From positions 126,839,140-126,903,139 of the forward strand of contig NC_081410.1 in the NCBI RefSeq assembly GCF_030272615.1: a stretch of 64,000 nt of DNA. Direction: 5' to 3'. This document shows positions 35,540 to 46,740 of the stretch, one piece after another. The notes below the pieces were generated by a model. That model was given only the letters and a program-made list of their open reading frames with translations, ran no database searches and was not told the DNA's origin. Within the stretch, counting starts at the first letter, position 1, and each line of letters opens with the position of its first letter. The DNA is from Cryptomeria japonica (Eukaryota; Streptophyta; Pinopsida; Cupressales; Cupressaceae). The position numbers and the translations under genes were made by a program.

Positions 35540-37575
35540 CTCTCAGATGCCACTCTGACCAGATGTTGCACCACTCTCTCCACCTGCTCCACCACTAGTC
35601 CCTGCACCATCCGATCTATCTCTCCATGGAGGCCCCATCAAACTCCCACTAGCTCCTGTACCACCTGACCTATCTCTCCGTAGTGGACCCATCACACCCC
35701 CACTACTCTGCATCCTCTGAGATCGCTCTAATTTGACCTGCTGCATCTGTGAATAGCTCAGTGCTCGCTAACTAGCTGGAATCACCTGCTCATATAGACC
35801 CCACCAGTAATCAACCTCTCCACCTACTCTTTGTACCTCCCTCGCCAATGCCTCCACAGACGACCCATGTCCCTGTACTCCCTCCAAAACCCTCACTCTC
35901 TCCTGCAACTGGATCACCCTATCAACGACCTGATCTCTCTCTTGCAAAACTACAGTCAGCTCTGACTCCCGTGTAAATAGCTGCAACCTCCACCTCCAGA
36001 TCCTCCACTTGTGTCTCAGCCACTGTAAGTCGAGTCTACAAATATACTAGCATATGATCCTGAAGATCTCCAGTGGCTCCCTCCCCTGTATCCATAGGTG
36101 CATCACTTGTAGCTCCCTCTCTAGTGGCTCCCTCCCCTCTATCCATCGGTATCTCCCTCCCCATACCTCGGCCACCTAATTTGACTCCTCCCGGCATCAA
36201 CGGTCCCTATGATATCCGCAATGGCAAACCGCCTCTCCCTCTCTGCTGGACTGGACCACCTAAGCCACCACCTCCACCATCCCCTCCTCCTCCGCCACCT
36301 CCCCCACTTCCACCATCCCCTCCTCCTCCTCCACCTGCACCATCCCCTCTCCCTCGTCCACCTCCTATCAGTCCTCAACCTCCTCTCCTCCTCCATCTAT
36401 GTCCCCTCTCCTCCTCAAAATCGAGAATCGGCTCTACCAGATCTGATACTCACGAAATCGGATGAGCCGCCATATACTGCATATACTCCTCTGATACCCC
36501 TGCATCTACCACCCTCGGTCGTATATCCCATGGCCTCGCCTGTAACATCTGAAACTCCGCCAATGCCTAATCATAGGGTAGTACTGGCCCCCATGCATAT
36601 CTCTCTCGTACCACCCTAGCATACTCCCCTGATCCCCTAGGCAATCCCTGCTCACGTCCAAACTGCCTCATAACTCTGCCCGACACCTGCCTCTCTACAT
36701 GGTAGCATGTCCTCCCAATGAGGAATCGGGTCATGAATACATACGGCAATGCCTCCACATCATCCTCCCAGGGCTCGCACTCTATATACGGTCTCCAAAT
36801 AACTATATCCATGTCATCCAGCTCCCACTACCACCACTCTGACTTCCCCAGGTGGGGCTGACACATCATACCATTGTACATAAATACATAGGGCTGGTCA
36901 ACTGCCTGAAATCTAAGACTCACTGGTCGAGTAACTGGTAAGTGCTCCCACGCCCATATATGCAGCAACGTCACTCCCACTGCCAAGGAGCCCCTCCCGC
37001 GGTACACTACCTCATGCAGCTCCTGATACAGGTGTGCTAACACACACGATCCCTAGCCAAATTGGGTCCCCTCTATCATCATCTGCTCAATAACCTGCCC
37101 CCAACCAATGGCCAAACCATGTGATTGTCTATCAGGGCATAGTAGCCCCCCAACAATCCCCGACAACACTACTGGTAATGGCTCGTACAAAGCAGCGATA
37201 TCCTCCCAGGCTATGGAGCTATCATCAATATAGACATCCTCATCAAAAAATCTTTGTATCGCCAAGGTACCCCATGCTCTGTCATAGGTGACTAGCTCCC
37301 CTCGAATCGGAATATGCAGGATGCGCCATACATCCTCTAGTGTCACTGTCATCTCCCCCTACGCCAAGTGAAACGTGCATGTCTCACTGTGCTAGCGCTC
37401 TGCCAAGGCTAACATCAAACCGTGATTCATCCGAATCACGGGCATATACATAATATCGTATAGCCCAATCGCTGCAATGCAATCAATCTCAGCCTCTATC
37501 AGCCGATCATGCAACCCCTGTGTGGCAAGATGCCTCTCGTGCAATTGTAAGACGTGCAGATCCTCTTACACAAGT
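35540..37575 (-). pseudogene. Antisense plant-mobile-domain (PMD) gene of element 1
   Basis: It runs opposite to gag-pol. Reading down from about 37,575: MPVIRMNHGLMLALAER, HSETCTFHLA, GEMTVTLEDVWRILHIPIRGE, AIGWGQVIEQ, LLHIWAWEHLPV and PHLGKSEWW, the hallmarks of the PMD family (PF10536). Then a C-terminal FMTRFLIGRTCYHVERQVSGRVMRQFG, a Gly-rich low-complexity stretch (36,240-36,400), a coiled-coil segment (VDRVIQLQERVRVLEGV near 35,880) and a Gly/Ser-rich end at 35,543. Stops in frame include TAG codons near 37,393, 37,361, 37,055 and 36,830. The Pro-rich frame on the plus strand at 36,073-36,465 is its shadow. PMD proteins are known in hosts and in gypsy elements; the molecular role here is unknown. 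Confidence 0.88.
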
Positions 37576-37849
37576 GCATCAAACATCACCATTAGTTATT
37601 TTGTTTCAAACTTTCTAAAGTTTAAACCTAGACTTTCAAGAGATACTTTGATCAAGTATCTTTGGGTCTCAATAGGTAAGCAATCATGGCACACCTAGAC
37701 TTCAACAGGCATTTATCCTAATGACCTAAGTCTCATCAGGGCTGCTATGGTTCAAAATAACTCTCACTCCACATCTCCATCCATTCATCATTGGCATCCG
37801 AAGATTATCTAATCAAAACACTGGGGCATCTATTTTTCTACACAAACAC

Positions 37850-38236
37850 ACTATTTCGCACACAAAAACGTTCATTCCATCCAAAAGAGCTAATCGCCTA
37901 ACAAAAGTGCTCAATCATCTATCCAACAACATTTAAACTACAACAATGCTACAACATATAGGCAATAGCGCTACTTGACATCAAAAGCGTTCAACCAACT
38001 AGGCAATAGCGCTCAAACAACAATAACGCTATACTAACTATGCAAAAGCGCTACTCCATAACAAAAGCGCTCAATCAATCATACACAAGCGCTCAACAAG
38101 AGAAAGCGCCAAAACAACTATTCAAAAGCACTAAAATTAACAAAAGCGTTCAAAAGACTACACAATAGCACCATTGCGGCACAATAGCGCTAATTCATTG
38201 GACAAAAGCGCCAAAACGCAGTTTCAGCACTATTGT
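37850..38236 (-). repeat. Array of CAAAAGCGCT/CAATAGCGCT motifs
   Basis: About seventeen irregularly spaced decamers, the reverse complement of those in the leader at 20,998-21,240. The array lies at the 5' side of the antisense PMD gene and before the 3' LTR. On the minus strand it reads AGCGCTTTTG, as the sense leader does. Between the PMD frame and the array (37,576-37,849) nothing else is seen. Confidence 0.9.
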
Positions 38237-38422
38237 CACGACTCAACTTGGACTCAGCAAAAAACACATAAAAAATGCATAAAATTCAAATTTTCAAATT
38301 TGCATACTATTGGTCTGTAGTAATCTGGCCGCTGGAATTGTCGGACTCGCTCAAATCTGTGCTCTGCTACTGGTAATGGCATCCTGACTGCTGCTTGCTC
38401 CTCCAAAACGTCACTATCAGAG

Positions 38423-38700
38423 CTATAATTTTACTATGGTTGCGAATACAAATGAGTCTATTTTCACCCCTTTCTCCCCATATAAACCCTTCGTCGTCAC
38501 TGTAACTTTTCCCCGCTCACCGCCATTGTCCCCATGAACTTCCCGAGTCTCCCATTTCTTCATTTTATCTCCGTTACTTCTATTTTTCACCAGTATTGCT
38601 AACTTCTTCTCTTCTATCACCCTACCAATTTTCATTCTTTTTCGAGAGATCGCCCGATTTTTTGAAATTTCTCGGCCCATCCCTCAAGGGAGCATACCAC
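38423..38700 (-). promoter_or_regulatory. Putative 5' region of the antisense transcription unit
   Basis: On the minus strand this stretch holds a Lys/Arg-rich open frame of 85 codons (38,423-38,680) and a weak TATA-like GGTTTATATGG at about 38,479-38,489. Position parallels the clearer TATA box and intron start upstream of the PMD gene in element 2. The frame may be chance. Confidence 0.3.
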
Positions 38701-38785
38701 CCATTAAAATTAATATTTTATGGGGCATTTCTTCACACTTATTTTTTTTCTTTCTTTGAAATGACGCGATAAACCACACTATCTC

Positions 38786-38798
38786 AAAGAGGGGCAAA
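38786..38798 (+). other. Polypurine tract of element 1
   Basis: AAAGAGGGGCAAA directly before the 3' LTR start TGTAGTC. The same 13 bases precede the 3' LTR of element 2 on the minus strand. Confidence 0.92.
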
Positions 38799-39266
38799 TG
38801 TAGTCACATAAATATGTCCATTTTAATTAAATAAATATTTCATATTTATTTGATTAAAAATCCACTAAGCCATCAATTAATTAAATTAATATTTAATTAA
38901 TTCATCTTCAAACATTCTTTAATTAATTAAATAAATTATTCAATTTATTTTATTTTATTCATTAAACCAAATTCACAATTAAATGAATAAATCATATTTA
39001 TTTCATTTAATCCTCTTTTCCTCTTTTAAATAAATTAAATAAAACATTTATTTAAATCATTTATCCCCCCCACTTGCATTTTCCTAACAAATGCCATTTG
39101 CACACATTTATTGAAATAAATTAATTTATTTTAAATAAAAATTATATTTTCTCTCACCCACCAAATCCACTTGCATTCCTAAACCCCCTTCTAGATTCTT
39201 CTAACCCCTTCCTAATTAACCTAATCCATCCCCTAATTACTGTCACATTCCTAAGCAACTTGGAGT
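38799..39266 (+). repeat. 3' LTR of element 1, first 468 bp
   Basis: It aligns with 19,522 onward and is cut after CTTGGAGT by element 2. The GGAGT at 39,262-39,266 is the expected target duplication of element 2. The remainder (about 0.9 kb) should lie beyond the window. Confidence 0.93.
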
Positions 39267-40419
39267 TGTGTGTGTAAAAAAGTGAACCTGTAGTTGCAAG
39301 CACAACACTTCAATTAAGTCATTATATGCATGGTTAGTAATCAATAATCAATAAAAAATAAACCATAGCAAAGCGACCAATTGCCTTCTAAAAGATGCGA
39401 GTATAAGATTACTCTCAGATTTTTATAAGCAATACCAGTGACTAGACTACACCAAGACGAAAGATTTAATCTATATGATATTAAGCTATATGGATGCAAG
39501 ATGGATGAATAATTCAAGCAATAATAATCAATTCAAGCAACAATGGATGCAAGCAATAATGAATGGAAAATGGATGCAAATAATCTAAAAAGCACAATAA
39601 TCTTCAATGACTCCAGAGCGAAATTAGAGTGATAATAATCTCCAAGCGTGTTCTCAAAAATCTCTGGGGTGAATTGGAATGAGAGTTGAAGACTGAATTT
39701 ATAGAGAATCACAAGAGAAAAAGCTCGATTTAGGATTAATTGAAAATAATTGAGAAATAATGTTTAGTTAACCTTGAGATAGATTCCAATTATAATTTAA
39801 TTGAAATGCATTCAAATTAGAAGTCCAAGTTGCATTGGGAAAAAATAATAAATTAATTCCATGCATATAGGATAAAAATAGATAATTCTTTAATTTATTC
39901 AAATAAAAGGTCTTTTCAATGCAACTGAACTTCTTTTTCTGTTTTGAAAATATTTGAGTTCCGATTTTAGAGAATAATTCAATAATTCAATTAAATTGTT
40001 TTTCTGATTTCAAGTTCTAAATTTAGAAAAAGAAATAATATCTCAAGTTTGATTTCTCTCTCAATTCAATTCTTTTTTTTTGTTTTATTTTCAATTCAAC
40101 TCTTTGTAATAAATTAATTCATCTTTTGTAATAAATTAATCCTTTTTGCATGATTGATTGGCAAATTTATTAATTAAATATGCAAGGATATTTAATAAAT
40201 TAAGATGGGATAATTGATCAAAATGATATTATTGGAAATGATTCAATTAATTAAATAAATATTTAATTAATATTGAGTAGTTGATTTGCCATGTGATTTT
40301 TGATAATTAAAGAATTAATAATGTGCTCAAGATTAATTTAATTGCCTTTGGTTAGGACCTTGGTGATGTTGTCGAGATTAGGGGCCCATGGTTTAGATGA
40401 CCAATTTTAGGGTATTACA
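39267..40419 (-). repeat. 3' LTR of element 2
   Basis: On the minus strand it starts TGTAATACCCTAAAATTGG at 40,419 and ends with an ACACACACA run at 39,267. 1,153 bp. The solo LTR at 16,181-17,226 is the same family. A TATA-like CTATAAATTC lies near 39,700 on the minus strand. Confidence 0.93.
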
Positions 40420-40432
40420 TTTGCCCCTCTTT
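40420..40432 (-). other. Polypurine tract of element 2
   Basis: Plus strand TTTGCCCCTCTTT, minus strand AAAGAGGGGCAAA, identical to that of element 1. The following 40,433-41,490 is non-coding, with repeated 'AACTTGATTGATCA' and 'GCGATGAAACTGAT' words. Confidence 0.92.
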
Positions 40433-41498
40433 GAATTAATGTGTGAACAGCGCGTTGATTCAAAGAATGTGTGATATCTAGGAGATGTCAGTTCTGAACT
40501 TGATTGATCACGAACTAGATGAAAAGCAAGGTGTTTAGCTTACTTGAAGCGACAAAGCTGAATGAAGACTGATTAAAGTGATACCAATCCCGAACTTGAT
40601 TGAACTGAGAAACGATAGAAAACAAAGATACCAAACTTGAACTTGATTGATCAAGAAGCGGATCTTACTGATCTAGAACTCGATTGATCTTAGATGCAGT
40701 GAGTGATGATAAAAATCGATCTTGAACTTGATTGATCAAGACACGATGAGCGAAGAATGAACCGTTCAGCTTGATCAAGAAATGAATATTGAACACCTGC
40801 TTAGATTAAGTGTGATCAAAGAAACTCTTTAAACTTTTGATTGAGTTTAAACGAATAATCAGTTTGATTTCAAGCGATGAAACTGATTAATGTTAAGAGA
40901 TTAATTCAGATGAAAGACAAATATCAGCTTGATTTGAAGTGATGAAACTGATATGCCCCTAGCGATTGATTTGATTCAGATGATCGAGAGATCTCAACTT
41001 GATGTGAAGCGATGAAGCTGAGATGCCCCTTAGCAATAAGAATTGATTTTCTTTAATTGAAAAGATTTTTCTCGACTTTTGATGAAGATTTGAAAAATTA
41101 TCTCGACATTTAAAGATGTGAGGTCATAAGGTCACTAGTATGCCCCCTCGGGAGCGAAATCGAAAGATAGCGAGAGTGTTTGATTTTAGGCAATTTTGAG
41201 CAATGATAAGTAATGTGAGCACAAATTGATTTTGAAGAATTTTGAAGATTGAATTGATTGCAAAATTGATTCATAAATTTGAAATTGAGATTCAATGTTG
41301 AAATTGAGAAATTGAGCGCAAATCAAAGAAAAAATGAGCATTTGATGAAAAGAGCGCTAAGTGGTCCAAATTCTAAAATTGACTAGCAAGATGATCTTGA
41401 ATTTCGATTTCGATCCCGAAAATGGAATCAGAGTAGGCACATTAGCTAAGGGTACAATCTCCATAACCATCGGAGCAAGTTGAAAAATTAGGTTTTAG

Positions 41499-42126
41499 GC
41501 TATATATAGGACGAAAGTGTCATTTTCAAATCATTTTAACCCTCCAAGTTTGAAAATTCAAAAAGCCTTATGTGAAGAAAAATGGTGAGCCCTACTTGTT
41601 AGCATCAATTTGAGCACCATAGACGTCACAATCAACCCCAAAACTACGAGCTAGCGGTAAGTGATCGATCTTTAGCCTCTTTATGTTTCCAATTTTGAAT
41701 TTTTTTGTTTATTTTTCACGTTTTTCATGGTTTTTGGGTCGGGTGTCATGGTTTATCGTGCGAGACTGGATCCTGTCTCATATGAGAAACTGACAAATTT
41801 TCTTTTATCGTTTGAAGCCATTAGATTTGTCGTACGGGATTCACCCTTATGTCATATGACAGGTTTGTTAAAAGACCATTTTGTCATGCGATGTGTAAAA
41901 GTTTGTCGTTCGAAGTTGATTTTTCTCGTACGAAAGCCATTCTTGACTCGTACGATATGCTGCTTGACTGTGTTTTGTCGTTCGAAAGACAGTGATCATT
42001 TTTGAAAGTGTAAACATGAAATTTTGCTTTTGCATTTGACTTATTTGGATTTGTGTGATGTTTAACTTCTCTTGTAGGCTCATTTGGAATGTTTTCTGAT
42101 GATTGTTGTTGGGTTTTTTTTTGCAG
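41499..42126 (+). promoter_or_regulatory. Antisense promoter and candidate intron (element 2)
   Basis: GCTATATATAGG at about 41,499-41,510 is a strong TATA box on the plus strand, opposite to gag-pol. A consensus 5' splice site GTAAGT lies at 41,657-41,662. A polypyrimidine run plus TTGCAG ends at 42,126, just before the PMD coding frame. Together they suggest a short first exon and a ~470-bp intron. A second possible 3' splice site (CTTGTAG) ends at 42,077. No transcript evidence is available. Confidence 0.55.
41740..41995 (+). repeat. Array of TGTCGTACG-type motifs
   Basis: About ten irregularly spaced copies: TATCGTGCGAG, TGTCGTACGGG, TGTCATATGAC, TGTCATGCGAT, TGTCGTTCGAA (twice), CTCGTACGAA, CTCGTACGAT and variants. 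They lie within the candidate intron upstream of the antisense PMD gene. The reverse complement (TCGTACGACA) is repeated in the element 2 leader at 59,435-59,706 and 61,048-61,240. Confidence 0.85.
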
Positions 42127-42171
42127 GTGTGCTTACCTCTTGTGCTCTTTAGATGCGTATATCCTCTTACT

Positions 42172-43980
42172 ATGGCTTTAGTTCATGATTTGTCTGAGGT
42201 TGAGCAAGCTCATGTTGATATGTGTGGCTTGACTCATCTGATGAGGTTACCTGATATTCGTGTGAACCACGAAATGCTCACAACATTGGTAGAGCGGTTT
42301 CATTCAGAGCATAATACCTTTCATTTTCCAGTTGGGGAGTTGACTATCACTCCCGAGGATGTGTACAAGATCCTTCGTATCCCTTTTGCTAGGGATAAGG
42401 TGGATTATGATACTGCATTGTTACATGGACTACAGGCTCTTAGGAACGTATTCAGGGATCCTGATATCTTGACTCGTTCCATGAGTTGGGATATATTGAT
42501 GGGCAAGTACAGTGAGGAGTATCTGCTGGCATGTGTCCTAGTAGGTTTCATTGGTTGATTTTTGATGCCAGACAGAGGGCAACAAGGTTTCCAGAGTGGA
42601 TGGGGATGGATGTTGGAGAGGTTGATAGAGACCCCTCAGAGACTTGGCTGGGGCTCTTGTTTGTTGGCCCACATGTATCGGGAGATGCATGAGATTGTCT
42701 ATAGAGATGGGCAGAGCATGGCTGTAGGGGTATACATTTTACAAGTGTGGGCTTGGGAGCACCTTCCCGTTTGTCGGGCGATAGTTGATGACAGTAGAGA
42801 GCCAGGGCTGCCGATTATTTACAGGTATGCCGGATATATTACACAACCCCATCTGGGCAAGATAGACTTCTAACGATGGCAGCTCGATGATCTGATAGCT
42901 GTCATATGGAGACTGTACAGAGGGTTGGAGTCATGGGATGACTGGCAGGCAGTTTGGAGAGACCTGTTTGTTACACGCCCATTGATTAGGAGATCACAGA
43001 CTATTGTGGAGTGATTCGTCGTTTCATGAGTGATGAGGCAATATGACTGGCCTCAGGGGATCTCTCAGGAGTATACAGCATATGCTCGATACGCTGATGA
43101 GGAGAGACAAGGATGGTCACCTAGGCTATCCTATGCTTTAGTGATGCAGAAGCTGACAGGTTTACACCGTCTAAGGTGGGATTACCTGGATGATATAGCA
43201 AATGCGGGGGTATTGCCCCAGTACAAGAATTACTTTTAGCAACATCCATTCCCTCGATTTACAAATCCAGGAGAGCATGCTCCTCATATTGAGGATGTGG
43301 AGGATGATGCCCCCGTACTGGCACAGGGACAGGCATAGAGATAGGGCCATAGGCAGGGACAAGGCCATAGACTAGATGCTCCACGACGGATTGGTAGTGA
43401 TCCTGGTGCTAGCAGCAGTGAAGTGCGAGCTGATGTTGGATAGTAGAGGGGTGAGGGTGGATCCCTTGGGAGAGTAGGCATGAGGTTGGGTGGTGGAGAG
43501 GAGGAGCGAGAAGCTCCGAGGCAGGTCCGGCAGCGGCGGGATGAGTAGGGTGGAGCCACCGGTGGAGATGGCAGTGGAGATGGTGGCGAAGAGCCTGCGA
43601 GAGAGTAGGGGGCTGACACGAGATGGTCAAGGAGAGCACACCTTGCAGAGCTGCAGTCACAGTTGATAGTGGCTCAGACTCAGCTAGCAGAGCAAGACCG
43701 ACAGCTAGTCGAGGTTAGGGCCAAGTGTGATCGCCAGATCACATCATTGAGAGCCGAGTCGAGAGCAGAGATAGAGTCTCTACGATAGGAGGTACTTCTC
43801 CAGAACAGTAGGGCTGCATATTATGTGGTGGCATATAGTGTCACAGTTCCTGTTGCATAGCAGGTGCAACCCTATTCACAGTATATGGCTAGATCAGAGG
43901 GAGCACGAGCGCCTCGACAGGATCCAGGGCATCAGGCTCCTCCTCCCCCACCAGGCGATGAGAGAGAGGGTGCCAGCTAG
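42172..43980 (+). pseudogene. Antisense PMD gene of element 2
   Basis: The chosen start is MALVHDLSEVEQAHVDM; an ATG further up (42,103) lies in the candidate intron. PMD hallmarks: IRVNHEMLTTLVERFHSEHNTFHFPVGE (split here as two blocks), ITPEDVYKILRIPF, LQVWAWEHLPV and PHLGKIDF, then VMRQYDWPQG, a Gly/Arg-rich region, a coiled-coil block (AELQSQLIVAQTQLAEQ near 43,640-43,690) and a final TAG at 43,978. About a dozen stops interrupt it, all in one frame across 1.8 kb (for example 42,556, 42,871, 43,012, 43,237), and most in the last third are TAG. No frameshift is evident. Homologous to 35,540-37,575 in element 1. Confidence 0.88.
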
Positions 43981-45594
43981 ATGATTCTTTTTGTAGTTGG
44001 TATATTTTTTGTAGACACACCCCTTTTTTTTAGCCGATACGATTCTTGCTCTGATGGGAGTTTGTACATGTCATTGGACATCATTTTGTACCCTTATACT
44101 TGATATGATATATATACGAGATCTGTTTTGACTTCATTGTATTTGTGTCAATCGACTATGAGATGTTTCTATATGTTTTATTCTATATGTATGCATTTAT
44201 TTCAGCATGAATGTATGTAATGCAAATGAATATGGATGCTTATGTTTTGGTTTCTTTTTATATGCAAATAAATGAATGAAAAATGAGTAATGAGTAATGC
44301 AATTTTTTGTTTTTCTATGCAATAAGATCAATGTAAATGAATAATAATGAAATGAATGAATCTATATGAATGTTATGTATGCAGCTAAACATCTCAAAAC
44401 ACAAGTACTCGATCGAAGAAATAATGATAAATAGACCACTTAGCGTAAGAAATGATGATGCTTTCAGCTCTCATTCAGAAGATAAAGAGATTATTACCAT
44501 ACCAAAATCACTCTAGATTCACAAAATGCAAAATGAAATGCAAAATGATATGCGAAATGAAACCTAAACCTAGTCACTGGATTAAAAATACTTAAGATTC
44601 ATCATTGAGCATAACGAACACAACAGGCAGGTTAGAGTTCCTTTCTTTTTCAATGTGCAATTTTAATTATCTTGTTCGCAATGACCCTTTTTTCATTCAT
44701 ATCCTTAGACAGGTTTCATAGAGACCCGAATTGCATCATAAAGAAATTCCCTCAAAACAAACAAAGAAATGATATGGACCTCCCTGTAGCATACAAATAA
44801 GCAGAGTCGAGGTATGTGAGGTGATTTCACCTTAATGTGAAGGCTCTTATCACAGACACCCAACTAATTTATATGTTTCCAGATCATCGGGATCATTCCT
44901 CCAATAAGGAAACAAAGAAAATATTATGCCCCCTATCCTTGCTTCTCTTAGTCACAATAGACTTCCTCGAGTTACTCAAAGGGACAATAATCAAAAATCA
45001 ATATAAAAGACAACATACAAAGAAAATTTTCATTCATAGCTCAAACTGTTTAGTGATTGTTTTCCATTATGTTGTTTTGCTTGTGAACTCAGTGATAAAC
45101 TCTTTGGTAGTTAGGAGACAGGTAATTGACTCAGAGTGGACGACTAGGTTTCACTGACAGAAGAATGACTTGGTTGACACTACTTAGGATATGTAATGTG
45201 CTCTATCGAGTAACCTAAGACTAGGATGTTGATCAGTTTCAAGTCATGAGGGTTCCAATGAACTAGGATGTCACAAAAGTGACTAAAAATATGTACAAGT
45301 GAAAGCAAAAAATGCTTGAAAGCGGGAAATGTCAACGTTGCATTGATAGATGGAGCGCTTGAGTACAAGAGGTGCCTGTTTGCTAGGTTTTCACCTGCTT
45401 GGTAGAGATTCATTTTTTTTTACCAAGGTGCCTGTTTACCAGGTTTTCACCAGGGCAATTTCTCTCTTTTTTATTTTTTTTCTTTCTTTTCTCTTTTTTC
45501 TTTTTTTTTTTGGATTTCTTTAGGACTTTTTCTGATTTTTAGGATTTTTTTGAGGACTTTTTCCAACTGTACAAGTTTGCTGGAGCAAAGAGTG
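43981..45594 (-). other. Non-coding region between antisense PMD and integrase
   Basis: It matches the 32.8-35.5 kb region of element 1 in position and word content (ATGAATG/AATGCAAATGAAT-rich at 44,130-44,360). A long pyrimidine run lies at 45,455-45,510. The frame of 106 codons at 44,837-45,157 has no recognisable domain and is taken as chance. Confidence 0.7.
45371..45451 (-). ncRNA. Two copies of the conserved 25-nt hairpin
   Basis: Copies at 45,371-45,395 and 45,427-45,451 read on the minus strand as GGTGAAAACCT + AGCAAAC + AGGCACC and GGTGAAAACCT + GGTAAAC + AGGCACC. Both fold as GGTG/CACC, an AAAA bulge, CCT/AGG and a 7-nt loop. They begin about 145 nt after the integrase stop, as in element 1. 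Confidence 0.55.
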
Positions 45595-46740
45595 CTAAGC
45601 GAAAAATTTCTTCAAGTGGATGGTGTTAATCGGTTCATGGAGTTGTTCTCCCTCTAAGTTTGAGAGTTGATAGGCACTAGAGCTGAACACTACAGTAACA
45701 ATGTAGGGACCCAGCCAGTTGGGTTCAAACTTCCCTTTATTGTCGCGAAATTGTTGATTTTTTGGATTCTCTCTCAGAACTAGGTCACCAACTTGAAATT
45801 CTCTTTGTTGAACTTTCTTGTTATACCCTCTGGACATTCTCTTCTGATACACTCTGAGATGATCAAACACCACTTGTCGATGCTCATCCAGCAATTCGAG
45901 TTCTTGCAATCTAGATACTCTATGATCTTCATCAGTAACAAGACCTCACAACGAAACTCTAAGAGATGGTATTTCTACTTCAATAGGTAATACTGCTTCG
46001 GACCCGTACACCAAAGAAAAAGGTGTAGCCCCAGTAGGTGTTCTGATACTGGTTTTGTAAGCCCATAGTGCAGGATTGAGCTACAGATGCCAATCCTTCC
46101 CAAACTTGTTCATTGTTCTGTGCAAGATAGTCAGTAGGTTTTTGTCAGACGCCTCAACTTGTCCATTACCTTGAGGGTAATATACTGATGATCAGTGTTG
46201 CTTTATTTTGAATTTCTCACAAAGCTCATCCAGATCTTTATTCTTGAATTGTCCTCCATTATCAGTCACGATGGACGAAGGTATCCCATACCTGCAAATT
46301 ATATAGTTTAGGATGAACAAGGCGACTTGTTTACCAGTTACTTTGATGAGCGGAACTGCCTCTACCCACTTGGTGAAATACTCAGTGGCAGTTATAATGA
46401 ATTTATGTCCATTGGATGAAGTTGGATATATCTGACCAATGAGATCAAAGGCCCATTGCTGAAAAGGCCAGTGTGTTATAAATGGTATGAGGTCCCTTGC
46501 TAGGGCATGTATGAGATTTCTATGAAGCTGACATTTCTCACAAGTCTTAGCAAATTTTATGGCGTCTTTTTCCATGTCTGGCCAGTAGTAGCCATCCCAT
46601 AATAGTTTCCGAGCTAAAGTAAAACCATTTGAATGAGATCCACAAATACCTTCATGGACTTCTGATAATGCACGTTTAGATTCTTCAGTTTCTAGACATC
46701 TAAGCAATGTACCATTCAAACCTCGTCTACATAAATAGTT
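45595..46740 (-). pseudogene. Integrase of element 2
   Basis: HEGICGSH and CEKCQLH form the zinc-binding domain. The triad is D in WAFDLIGQI, D in IVTDNGGQF and E in GNGQVEASDK. The C-terminal chromatin-side part runs LELLDEHRQVVFDHL, FQVGDLVLRENP and GKFEPNWLGPYIV, ending near the stop at 45,595. A TGA lies at 46,192; further stops lie near 46,083 and 45,950. The catalytic residues themselves look intact, better than in element 1. Confidence 0.95.

Larger units (their letters stand above)
19522..39266 (+). mobile_element. Element 1: Tat/Ogre-like Ty3/gypsy retrotransposon
   Basis: The 5' LTR starts at 19,522 and the 3' LTR at 38,799, both with TGTAGTCACATAAAT. In order it has leader, small upstream ORF, gag, protease with G-patch-like tail, linker, RT (split by a solo LTR), RNase H, second RNase H, integrase, 3' non-coding region, antisense PMD gene, motif array, PPT and 3' LTR. 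The 3' LTR is cut at 39,266 by element 2, so its end lies beyond the window. Without insertions it would be about 18.8 kb, as long as Ogre-type elements. Dual RNase H is the known hallmark of the Tat lineage. It sits in the RT of the copia element. All coding parts carry stops or frameshifts. Confidence 0.93.

Noticed and set aside
36073-36619. Pro-rich and His/Leu-rich plus-strand frames of 130 and 136 codons
   Set aside because: Shadows of the Gly-rich part of the antisense PMD gene.
44837-45157. 106-codon frame in the 3' region of element 2
   Set aside because: Antisense to the element, no PMD or other domain, and not found at the matching place in element 1.
45455-45510. Poly-T/CT run as a second polypurine tract
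   Set aside because: It is not next to an LTR start; taken as low complexity.
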